64,000 bases of DNA from Acinetobacter baylyi DSM 14961 = CIP 107474 (GTDB lineage Bacteria > Pseudomonadota > Gammaproteobacteria > Pseudomonadales > Moraxellaceae): positions 86,963 to 150,962 of the forward strand of contig NZ_KB849627.1 of NCBI RefSeq assembly GCF_000368685.1, read 5' to 3'. The translations under genes and the position numbers were made by a program. Below, in pieces: positions 56,665 through 64,000 of this stretch. Every line of letters begins with the position of its first letter. The stretch's first letter is position 1. The notes under the pieces were generated by a model that was not told where the DNA came from, made no database searches, and saw nothing but the letters and a program-made list of their open reading frames with translations.

Positions 56665-59157
56665 TCAGAAATCGTAACTAACACGACTATATAAATAGGT
56701 TCCATATGAACCTTCTGGAGAGTTAAAGCTGTATTTCACTACCCCGTAAGGTTGAGAAGAAATCGTCTGATCTGGGTGACTGTTAAATAAATTATTTGCC
56801 CCCACGTTAAACTTTAATCCTTTGACCCAATGATCTGCCTTGTAGCCAATATCTAAATCTGCAATCCATTGCTCACCAAAGGTTTGATCTAGACTTGGAG
56901 ATGAACTGCTTAAAATTTTCCATTTCCCGTAACGACGTACTACCGTATTTACACTCCAGACATCATTATTCCAGAGTGCACTCAATGTCGTTTTACTAGT
57001 TGGTGCAGCAGACTCAATTAAACTCGCTGTATTACGTCCAGCGATTAATGACGAAGAAATGACTTGACCTGTCGATGTCATCGAATCTCTCGCCTGAGTA
57101 ATTTCATTCTTGTTGGCAGCAAATCCTAAATTTAATGCAAGGTTACCATATTCATTAAAATGCAGATTATGCTTAAAATTCAGCTCAGCACCACGTGTTC
57201 GGGTATCTAACAAGTTGTTAAAGAAAGCGGCATTATTAATGTTGGAATAGGCTGTTCCAGCAAAGGCATTGGTTACAATTGATCCAGTCAAATTGTCTGA
57301 TAATAAAATTCTATTTTTAATATCAATTTGATAAACATCTAATGTTAAGGAGGTTTCATCGTATGGTTTCCAAACAAAACCTACAGAATAATTTGTTGAT
57401 TTTTCAGGCTTAAGATCATTACCACCCAAGAGTTTTGCAGCTTCACTTCCTGCGGCTAATGTCCGTTGCTGGACATCATGATAAACACCTGAGCCTGTAG
57501 ATGTTTCAACTGACTGGACACTATAGGTGGAATAACCTAACTGGGCCAATGACGGGGCACGATATCCTGTACTGGCAGATCCTCTTAAATTTAGCTTAGG
57601 ATCAAAGTCATATTTCAGTGTCAATTTGCCATTAGTGGTATTACCAAAATCTGAATATTTTTCACTACGTAAAGCAACACCCACATTAAGGTCTTTTACA
57701 ATTTCAGTTTCTAAATCTAGGTAAGCCCCATAAACATTACGATCGATTTTTCGTTGGTCTGCATCAGTAATTCCAGAATAAATTTCTGGTGCAGTCGTTA
57801 CGTTGTAATAAGGTCCACGCGTATAAGCAACTGGATCACCCGCAACTTGTTGATATTGTTCCCAACGATACAAGATACCCGTCGAGACAGTTATTGGGTG
57901 ATAAAACCATGATGTATTAGCATCAAGACTATAGTCCAGCCCCGTATTCAACTGAGAAAAAATATTATCACCGAGTGAATAAGAAGAGGGTGAGCCTGAA
58001 CCATAACTTGGGTTAATCCCATTGTCCTGATCGGTATGCACTTTATTGCGACCATAGGTCACGAAACCATCAAGTTTACCTGTTTTTTGATCCCCTTTTT
58101 TTGCGCCAGCAGTTAACGCGAAATCATCAACCGTCACAATACTTAAAGGAATGCGTCCATCCGGATAACGTTCTTTATAATAGATTGATTGATTAACTGC
58201 GGCCGTTGCAGTTGATGGCTCATAAAACCCTTCGCCAATGGTTTTACGGTGCCCATAGGTTCCAAAGCTATATAAGGAAGTATCATCTGCTAATGGTAAA
58301 TCTGCGTTATAACTGAGATTTATCTGATCTTTTATTTCTGGTGAACCAAAACGCCATGTTCGATATGGTGTATTTTGGTCATTATATTGTGCATTTGTAC
58401 TACTACTTGAATTATAAAATTTTCGACTATCTGGCAAAGTATTATTGGCAGCATCGCGTTTGCCTGCATCAAATGCGACAGTCACACTTCCATCATTTGG
58501 TAATGCAAAGCTTTTCCAGCCTAAAATTTTTTGCTGATCACCATCTCCTTGAGTATATCCTCCATATTGATAAGCAATACCTCCTCCAGTACTTTTGGCT
58601 TTTAAAATAATATTCACAACACCTGCAATGGCATCAGAACCATATTGCGCTGCAGCACCATCCCTTAAAATTTCTACACGTTCTACAGCGCTAATCGGAA
58701 TTAAACTCAGATCTGTGCTAGCAGAACCGCGTCCTCCTGCAAACGACTGACGAGTAAAGTAAGCAGAGGTATGGCGGCGTTTACCATTGATCAAAATCAA
58801 AGTTTGATCCGTCGATAAACCACGTAACGCAATTCCAGGTGCAACAGAAGAAGAAAAACTGCCAGCTGGAGTACTTGGCAAAGTTGCAGAAGCAGAGAGT
58901 TTAGACAACGCTTTTGCTAAATCTGACTCACCTGTTTGTTGAAGCTGTTGTGGTGAAATAATATCAACGGGTGCAGGTGCATCTAATGAACTTTTTACTG
59001 CACGGCGAGAACCTGTTACAACAACGGATTGTAATGTGATGACATCCTCTTTCGCTGACAAATTATTTTGATCATTTGCCATCGCAATTGAGGCAGCAAG
59101 AGTATTCAGAGCAAAAAGTGAGGAGCGGAGAATGAATTGAGAAAAATATATACGCAT
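56665..59157 (-). CDS. TonB-dependent outer-membrane receptor, copy C
   Basis: An 830-residue receptor with a signal peptide (to about residue 27), a plug with VVVTGSRRAVKSSLDAPAP, LILINGKRRHTSAYF and RVEILRDGAAAQYGSDAIAG, and a barrel ending in a terminal aromatic strand (YSRVSYDF). It heads a unit with the secreted hydrolase and has a sigma-54-type promoter 31-47 bases upstream. Confidence 0.88.
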   Translation of the reverse strand: MRIYFSQFILRSSLFALNTLAASIAMANDQNNLSAKEDVITLQSVVVTGSRRAVKSSLDAPAPVDIISPQQLQQTGESDLAKALSKLSASATLPSTPAGSFSSSVAPGIALRGLSTDQTLILINGKRRHTSAYFTRQSFAGGRGSASTDLSLIPISAVERVEILRDGAAAQYGSDAIAGVVNIILKAKSTGGGIAYQYGGYTQGDGDQQKILGWKSFALPNDGSVTVAFDAGKRDAANNTLPDSRKFYNSSSSTNAQYNDQNTPYRTWRFGSPEIKDQINLSYNADLPLADDTSLYSFGTYGHRKTIGEGFYEPSTATAAVNQSIYYKERYPDGRIPLSIVTVDDFALTAGAKKGDQKTGKLDGFVTYGRNKVHTDQDNGINPSYGSGSPSSYSLGDNIFSQLNTGLDYSLDANTSWFYHPITVSTGILYRWEQYQQVAGDPVAYTRGPYYNVTTAPEIYSGITDADQRKIDRNVYGAYLDLETEIVKDLNVGVALRSEKYSDFGNTTNGKLTLKYDFDPKLNLRGSASTGYRAPSLAQLGYSTYSVQSVETSTGSGVYHDVQQRTLAAGSEAAKLLGGNDLKPEKSTNYSVGFVWKPYDETSLTLDVYQIDIKNRILLSDNLTGSIVTNAFAGTAYSNINNAAFFNNLLDTRTRGAELNFKHNLHFNEYGNLALNLGFAANKNEITQARDSMTSTGQVISSSLIAGRNTASLIESAAPTSKTTLSALWNNDVWSVNTVVRRYGKWKILSSSSPSLDQTFGEQWIADLDIGYKADHWVKGLKFNVGANNLFNSHPDQTISSQPYGVVKYSFNSPEGSYGTYLYSRVSYDF

Positions 59158-59187
59158 GTTGGCTTCCTTAACAATCTAGTCCGATAT

Positions 59188-59204
59188 AGCAAAGCCAATG
59201 CCAA
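59188..59204 (-). promoter_or_regulatory. sigma-54 promoter of receptor C and the secreted hydrolase
   Basis: The minus strand reads TTGGCATTGGCTTTGCT, a near-perfect match with 12-base GG-to-GC spacing. Confidence 0.82.
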
Positions 59205-59249
59205 GTATTTTATTATTTATTATCAATATCTTAATTAATTTAAACACAA

Positions 59250-59279
59250 GAATCATTGTTTAAATTTAAACAATGATTC
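59250..59279. promoter_or_regulatory. 30-base perfect palindrome upstream of receptor C
   Basis: GAATCATTGTTTAAA and its exact complement. Its core, TGTTT AAATTT AAACA (59257-59272), is the TGTTG-N6-CAACA element with one change per half, about 55 bases upstream of the sigma-54 promoter. It could also act as a terminator for the exporter gene ending at 59324, as it follows that stop on the minus strand. Confidence 0.5.
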
Positions 59280-59323
59280 AAAAAAATGTTTATAAAACTA
59301 CAGTTGCTAAATTTGCAAATCGT

Positions 59324-61156
59324 TTAGACAACTTGATTTTGTAAATATGACTGATATAACTGAAAATAAGCTGACTGCTGTTGTATTAAGTGATCATGTG
59401 AACCTTCTTCTACAACATAACCATTTTCAATCACGACAATTTTGTCGGCCTTGCGAATAGTACTCAGCCGATGAGCAATCACAATACAGGTTCTATTTTG
59501 GCATAAGCGTCTGAGCGCATATTGTATTTTTTGCTCGGTATAGATATCGATTGCTGAAGTAGCTTCGTCTAGAATTAATATTTTGGGGTTTGCTAAATAA
59601 GCACGAACTAAACAAACAAGTTGCCTTTGTCCATGACTAAGATTTTTACCAAGTGCTCCAACTTCGGTTAAATAGCTTTGCGGCAGTTGTTGCAATATCT
59701 CATCCGCTCCTAAGTCTTCAATCACTTGGATAAGTTTCTGATCTGAAGCATCAGGTTGAACTAGACGTAAGTTATCTAAAATTGTTCCACTAAATAGAAC
59801 ATTATCTTGTAACACAATACTCACATGCTGTCTTAAACTTCCAAGATGAATATCCTGAATTGGATAACGGTCTAGGAAAATTCCACCCTGCTGAGGTTCA
59901 TAAAATCGCGTTAGCAACTGAACTACCGTACTTTTTCCATGTCCTGTTGGCCCTACAATCGCAATGATTTGTCCAGCTTCAATTTCCAAATTAAAGTTTT
60001 GTAAAACAGGTTTTTGGGTATAAGCAAAATTTACCGACTGAAATCGAATATGACCATTTAACTGTTCAAGCTTCGCAGCATTCGGTTGTTCTAGAATCGT
60101 AGATTGAGTGTCTAAAAGTAAAAAAATACGTTGTGCACATGCCGCCCCATTGGCATAACGTTCAAATAAATCGGTCAGTTCCTGTAAGGGTGCTAAGAAT
60201 AAAAATACATAGAAAATACTCTCTGCAAACTGCCCTATACTAATCATGTCATCACTATAAGCATAACTGCCAATCACAATAAATCCGGCTGTGGCCAAAG
60301 TCGAAAGCAAACCTGTAAAAGGAGCAAACCAACTGGTCCGCTTGCTGCCATAAATAATAGAGTTATTAAAGTCTTTTAATAATTCTTGATAACGAGATTG
60401 ATTGGTTTGAGTATAATTTAACTGCTGAATGATTTTTGCTCCATTTACTGTTTCAACCAAATGAGCAGTAAATCGACTGCGTTCCTCCGCAACTCGTCCC
60501 CAATGTTTTTGTGATGACTTTTTAAAAATAGCGGTCATTCCAAATAAAATGGGTAACGTCGCAAATAAGCACCAGAAAAATGGTGGATAGATATGCCAAA
60601 GCAGTACTGAAGCTAATCCGCAACGCAAAATTGCCGAAAGTAACTCTGGTGGTCCTTGTATTAAAACAGGCTCTAGTGTTTCGACATCACGATCAGCCCG
60701 TGAAATAATCCTGCCTGCCTTAGTACGATCAAAATAGCCAATATTTAAACTTTGGATATGCTGAAATAATGAACGTCTTAAACCATTAATTACTTTCAAA
60801 GCTGCTCGGCCTGAAAGATATTTTGATACGCTCGCTAAAGCAAAACGACAAATCCAACTTAGGGTTAAAATGCTAATCGCAATAGATAAAACAGGCTGAT
60901 TCAATACCATTTTTTCAGCAATGTGTTGAAAGCCCGAATCTAAAATATATTTTACTACCCAAGGCCGAACAAAAACGCTCATCACTTGTAAAATTTCTAC
61001 CGCAATTAAAGCAAGCAGCAAGTAACGGATGGGATAAACTAAAGGAATAAGTTTTTTTAGCATGCCTCTATGAATTGAGGTATTTGCCAAATTTTCTTCA
61101 ATTTGTAGATCAGCTGATTTTGCAAATGAGCGGAAATTTTTAACACTTGTATTCAT
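59324..61156 (-). CDS. ABC exporter half-transporter, second subunit
   Basis: A 610-residue ABC exporter protein: an N-terminal membrane domain with about six helices, then a nucleotide-binding domain with Walker A IVGPTGHGKST, signature LSHGQRQLV and Walker B ILILDEATSAID. The signature has His in place of the second Gly of LSGGQ, which can mark the less active site in heterodimers. It overlaps the first subunit by 4 bases. It resembles the MdlB/LmrD type. What it exports is unknown. Confidence 0.85.
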   Translation of the reverse strand: MNTSVKNFRSFAKSADLQIEENLANTSIHRGMLKKLIPLVYPIRYLLLALIAVEILQVMSVFVRPWVVKYILDSGFQHIAEKMVLNQPVLSIAISILTLSWICRFALASVSKYLSGRAALKVINGLRRSLFQHIQSLNIGYFDRTKAGRIISRADRDVETLEPVLIQGPPELLSAILRCGLASVLLWHIYPPFFWCLFATLPILFGMTAIFKKSSQKHWGRVAEERSRFTAHLVETVNGAKIIQQLNYTQTNQSRYQELLKDFNNSIIYGSKRTSWFAPFTGLLSTLATAGFIVIGSYAYSDDMISIGQFAESIFYVFLFLAPLQELTDLFERYANGAACAQRIFLLLDTQSTILEQPNAAKLEQLNGHIRFQSVNFAYTQKPVLQNFNLEIEAGQIIAIVGPTGHGKSTVVQLLTRFYEPQQGGIFLDRYPIQDIHLGSLRQHVSIVLQDNVLFSGTILDNLRLVQPDASDQKLIQVIEDLGADEILQQLPQSYLTEVGALGKNLSHGQRQLVCLVRAYLANPKILILDEATSAIDIYTEQKIQYALRRLCQNRTCIVIAHRLSTIRKADKIVVIENGYVVEEGSHDHLIQQQSAYFQLYQSYLQNQVV

Positions 61157-63009
61157 GCATCAATCTCCTGCTGCTCTAACTGAAAACCCATCAGCTCTCG
61201 ATAAAATAAACAGTCTTTAACTAGTGCTGCGTGCGTACCTTGGGCAATGATGTGACCCTGATCAAGCACAATAACGCGGTCAGATAAAGCAATCGTCGTT
61301 TGTTTGTTAGAGTTAATAATGATTGTTTTGCTAAAATGGTTTCCATTATCAGAAAGTACAGATAGACGCTGTAAAACTTGTTTTTCTGTAGTCGCATCTA
61401 AGGCGCTAGTAGAGTCATCTAGCGCTAAAATTGGTGAGTTTTTCAAAATAGAACGGGCCAAAGCTAGTCGTTGTTTCTGTCCTCCCGACAAAGTAACTCC
61501 CTTATCCCCAATCAACGTATCTAAGCCATCATCGAGTCTTAATAAGAGTTCAGATGCACAAGCTAAATGTAAAGCCTCTTTCATCTCTTGCTCCGTTGCA
61601 TCTTGCTTGGCAACTCTTAAGTTATCTGCCAAAGCGCCACTAAAAAAGAAATTCTCCTGAGGAATGATCTGAACCAAATGACGTAATTCAAATAGGCTTA
61701 AGTCTTTAATATTCAGCCATCCCATTTGCTTAGAACCAATCAAAACTTGTCCTTCTGTCGGGTCAATAAATCGATTGAGTAAATTCATCAAAGTCGTTTT
61801 ACCTGAGCCAGTTTTACCTACAACAGTAACGATTTCACCTGCTCGAAATTCAACACTGCATTGCTTTAAAATATAATTTTTTGTTGTTTTATCCTGAAAG
61901 CTGACATTTTCTAATCTAATGTTTAATTCATCACGCCATTCCAACATGAGAGGATATTGCTGATCTTCAATTGCGGACTTCTCATCTAGCATTTGCCAGA
62001 TTCTTGTTGCAGACGAACGCGCATCAGCAAAAATATGTAAGACTTGACCAATGCTTTCAATACGAAACACCAATAAATTTGCCATGAGAATGGCAGCAAC
62101 AAATTGCCCCACTTGCAACTGATTTTGACCAATTAAATAAGCACCAAATGCAATGACCCATAAGTAAGAACCCGCAATAATCACTTGCGGAATAGGCAAG
62201 CGTTTTGCACTTGTCTTGATGGTCTGAATAGAATGATAAATAAATAGATCTACAGCATGGTTAAAACGTTGTAAAAGCTTCTCTTCGAGTTGAAAAGCTT
62301 TAACTACCCGAATTCCATTCACGCTCTCTGCCAAGGTATCGCTGACTTTTTCGTATGCAGATGCAACTTGATGGTCCAGAACGACTAATTGATTGGTCAG
62401 TTTAAATAGAACCCAAAGCCCTAAAAAAATAAATAATAAGGGAACAAGGCCAAGCCCAGGATGATACCAACACAAGAGCCCAATGGTTACGGTAACAACC
62501 AAACTTGACTCAAACACTTGCCGCCAAAAGTTAATGAGTGCTTCTTTTAACTTATCTGAATCACGTGTTGTGCGTGATAATACCTCTCCCAACCCATGCT
62601 TCCAGTGCCATGAAACATCTAAATGCTGTACTTGGCTAAATATTCTTTCTCTTAAAATACTCAGTAGTTGCTGACCAATGCTTAAAGCACTTAACCCTGC
62701 CAGATACTGAATAACAGCTCTAATACTGGCAATACTCGTAAGTAAAATGAACCAAAACCAAGGATTTAAAGGATCATTAATAGCATGCTGAAATAAGGTT
62801 TCTCGTTCACTATGTTTTAAGGTATCAATCGCATGTCCGATTGAATATTGTTGAAGTGCTAACCCGATATTCGCAATAATAAATAAAGTCGCCGTCAATA
62901 AGAAACGAAATGGCATGAAACGATATAAAGCCAAACTTCGTAATAATGGATAATTTTCAAACATAAAAGATAGTAAAAATTTAAGATTCCATTTTATTGC
63001 CAGATTCAT
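61153..63009 (-). CDS. ABC exporter half-transporter, first subunit
   Basis: A 618-residue (or shorter) ABC exporter protein: a six-helix membrane domain and a nucleotide-binding domain with Walker A VVGKTGSGKTT, signature LSGGQKQRLALARSI and Walker B ILALDDSTSALD, where Asp replaces the catalytic Glu. In heterodimeric exporters such a change is typical of the degenerate site. The start is uncertain: a sigma-54-like site overlaps the ATG at 63009, so the ATG at 62964 (Met-Phe-Glu-Asn) may be the real start. Confidence 0.82.
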   Translation of the reverse strand: MNLAIKWNLKFLLSFMFENYPLLRSLALYRFMPFRFLLTATLFIIANIGLALQQYSIGHAIDTLKHSERETLFQHAINDPLNPWFWFILLTSIASIRAVIQYLAGLSALSIGQQLLSILRERIFSQVQHLDVSWHWKHGLGEVLSRTTRDSDKLKEALINFWRQVFESSLVVTVTIGLLCWYHPGLGLVPLLFIFLGLWVLFKLTNQLVVLDHQVASAYEKVSDTLAESVNGIRVVKAFQLEEKLLQRFNHAVDLFIYHSIQTIKTSAKRLPIPQVIIAGSYLWVIAFGAYLIGQNQLQVGQFVAAILMANLLVFRIESIGQVLHIFADARSSATRIWQMLDEKSAIEDQQYPLMLEWRDELNIRLENVSFQDKTTKNYILKQCSVEFRAGEIVTVVGKTGSGKTTLMNLLNRFIDPTEGQVLIGSKQMGWLNIKDLSLFELRHLVQIIPQENFFFSGALADNLRVAKQDATEQEMKEALHLACASELLLRLDDGLDTLIGDKGVTLSGGQKQRLALARSILKNSPILALDDSTSALDATTEKQVLQRLSVLSDNGNHFSKTIIINSNKQTTIALSDRVIVLDQGHIIAQGTHAALVKDCLFYRELMGFQLEQQEIDA

Positions 63010-63014
63010 GCCAA
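62998..63014 (-). promoter_or_regulatory. possible weak sigma-54 promoter of the ABC exporter operon
   Basis: The minus strand reads TTGGCATGAATCTGGCA; GG and GC are 12 bases apart, with one mismatch in the -12 box (TGGCA for TTGCA). It overlaps the ATG at 63009 and would need the start at 62964. Confidence 0.35.
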
Positions 63015-63083
63015 ATTAGTGATCTGCAAAAAAAATTTAAATCATTGTTTTATATTGTTTTTATATGGCGCTATTTATATAGG

Positions 63084-63099
63084 TGTTGTTTTTAAAACA
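63084..63099. promoter_or_regulatory. TGTTG-N6-AAACA element, variant activator site
   Basis: TGTTG TTTTTA AAACA, one base off the dyad, within GGTGTT...AACACC. It lies in the region between the exporter operon and the desulfinase gene. Confidence 0.45.
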
Positions 63100-63114
63100 C
63101 CTGCGGAATTCTTG

Positions 63115-63130
63115 TGTTGTAATCGCAACA
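63115..63130. promoter_or_regulatory. TGTTG-N6-CAACA element upstream of the desulfinase
   Basis: TGTTG TAATCG CAACA, a perfect dyad 70 bases upstream of the sigma-54 promoter at 63200. It pairs with the variant element 31 bases away, about three helical turns. Confidence 0.58.
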
Positions 63131-63199
63131 AATTTTGATATATCAACATCATAAAAAAAGATATTAAAAATAATTCATAAATATCAATAAATTAATGAA

Positions 63200-63215
63200 T
63201 GGCATCAATTTTGCT
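63200..63215 (+). promoter_or_regulatory. sigma-54 promoter of the DszB-like desulfinase gene
   Basis: TGGCATCAATTTTGCT, with 12-base GG-to-GC spacing and a strong -12 box. It lies 33 bases before the ATG at 63248. Confidence 0.82.
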
Positions 63216-63247
63216 TTAAAGCATGAAAACCTCAAAAGGATGTCACG

Positions 63248-64000
63248 ATGACAACACTTCAAACTCAACCATTAAACACACTTTGGTATACACGCTGCCC
63301 TGTACCAACTGGTCTAGGCATTTCAATTCAAAAAGGTTGGTTCAAAGAAAAGTTTAATGAGCAACAGATTGAAATAAAATCAATTCGAGAATCAAACTCT
63401 AAAGATATTCGCAACTCTCATTTTAACCACACCCTTGCCAATTCAGTTCGACATGGCGGTAGTATTCCAGCCATCTGGGCATATGCATCTGGTCAAAAAA
63501 CCAAAGTGATTGGCTTATCTTGGGCGGATGAAGTTCAATTGTTATTAACGCGCTACGATTCAAATATCAAAACTGTTGCAGATTTAAAAGACAAACGGTT
63601 TGGTATTCCTTCGAATCAAGATGCAATTATTGATTTCTCACGTGCACAGGCGATTCGTGGTCTAGAGAATGCCTTAAAAACGGTAAATTTGAAGGTAACT
63701 GATCTTGAGTTAGTCGATTGTTTGCGAGCAGATATTTTAGCCGCACAGCAACAACAGCCTGAAGAAAATGATTCAAGTTTTTATGGTAATCGCAACAAAA
63801 TCAATGCAAGTGCAGAGATCGTAGCATTAATTAAAGGTGATGTTGATGCTATTTTTCTAAAAGGTGCACACGCTGCGCAAATTGCTCATGATTTCGCCCT
63901 GCATACCATTATTGATATTGGCTCACATCCAGACCCTATTCTACGCTCTAATAATGGAACACCAAGAACGCTGACTGTAGATGAAGATTTTCTAACACAA
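63248..64000 (+). CDS. DszB-like desulfinase, partial (cut by window end)
   Basis: The first 251 codons of an open gene with no stop before the window end. It resembles DszB, the 2-hydroxybiphenyl-2-sulfinate desulfinase. YTRCPVPTG matches DszB YSNCPVPN with the nucleophilic Cys (here Cys17), and RHGGSIPAIW matches RFGGEIPPLL with the active-site Arg (here Arg68). A His ten residues before that Arg (His58) matches the spacing of DszB His60 and Arg70. GDVDAIFLKGAHAAQ matches the late GDVDALY segment. No signal peptide is seen, so a cytoplasmic enzyme is more likely than a transport protein of the same fold. AAGGA precedes the ATG. Confidence 0.8.
   Translation, partial: MTTLQTQPLNTLWYTRCPVPTGLGISIQKGWFKEKFNEQQIEIKSIRESNSKDIRNSHFNHTLANSVRHGGSIPAIWAYASGQKTKVIGLSWADEVQLLLTRYDSNIKTVADLKDKRFGIPSNQDAIIDFSRAQAIRGLENALKTVNLKVTDLELVDCLRADILAAQQQQPEENDSSFYGNRNKINASAEIVALIKGDVDAIFLKGAHAAQIAHDFALHTIIDIGSHPDPILRSNNGTPRTLTVDEDFLTQ

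Noticed and set aside
61304..61660. 118-codon plus-strand frame opposite the ABC exporter
   Set aside because: Antisense of the nucleotide-binding domain; Ser/Lys-rich image of conserved motifs.
63248..64000. Aliphatic sulfonate-binding protein
   Set aside because: No signal peptide or lipobox, and the DszB active-site pattern (Cys, His, Arg) is present.

Overview
The window looks like a chromosomal accessory stretch of an Acinetobacter species. It is AT-rich and encodes several families typical of that genus: a near-match to the A. baumannii p-hydroxyphenylacetate hydroxylase reductase C1, a tcu tricarballylate cluster, and decayed IS3- and IS5-type elements. Species cannot be told from the sequence alone.

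Region 1 (about 0.2-17 kb) is a catabolic gene block, all on the minus strand after a TetR regulator. It holds a complete class I cytochrome P450 system (P450, [2Fe-2S] ferredoxin, ferredoxin reductase), a zinc alcohol dehydrogenase, an aldehyde dehydrogenase, an AraC regulator and an outer-membrane channel. An eight-gene operon follows (SDR, acyl-CoA dehydrogenase, APH-type kinase, enoyl-CoA hydratase, thiolase, nitronate-monooxygenase-like protein, enoyl-CoA hydratase, acyl-CoA synthetase). The logic is hydroxylation of a hydrophobic substrate, oxidation to an acid, CoA activation and beta-oxidation. The kinase and acyl-CoA dehydrogenase pair suggests a hydroxyacyl-CoA intermediate.

Region 2 (17-24.5 kb) is a scarred mobile segment. 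Two decayed copies of one IS5-type element in the same orientation flank it. Inside are an intact hpa flavin reductase whose oxygenase partner is cut down to its last 70 or so codons and joined to the tail of a MarR-type hpaR gene, and a four-gene overlapping cluster (acyl-CoA dehydrogenase-like, PIG-L deacetylase, methyltransferase, GT2 glycosyltransferase) of unknown product.

Region 3 (24.5-28.3 kb) has two SDRs, a glutathione S-transferase-like protein and a PF10118 metal-dependent hydrolase, divergent from an HxlR regulator. Region 4 (28.6-35.7 kb) is a tricarballylate/aconitate block: two paralogous LysR regulators, TcuC, a probable periplasmic aconitate isomerase, TcuA and TcuB.

Region 5 (35.8 kb to the window end) is the most striking. 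It is an organosulfur-scavenging island that appears to be run by sigma-54. It carries three TonB-dependent receptors, its own tonB-exbB-exbD, its own tatABC, a sulfonate/nitrate-type ABC importer with two permeases, a Tat-signal lipoprotein binding protein, three SsuD-like flavin monooxygenases, a secreted lipase-type hydrolase, a heterodimeric ABC exporter and a DszB-like desulfinase cut by the window end. An SfnR-like enhancer-binding protein sits in the middle. I found nine good -24/-12 sites placed before the transcription units of this island, plus a recurring TGTTG-N6-CAACA element near several of them, which is a candidate binding site for the activator.
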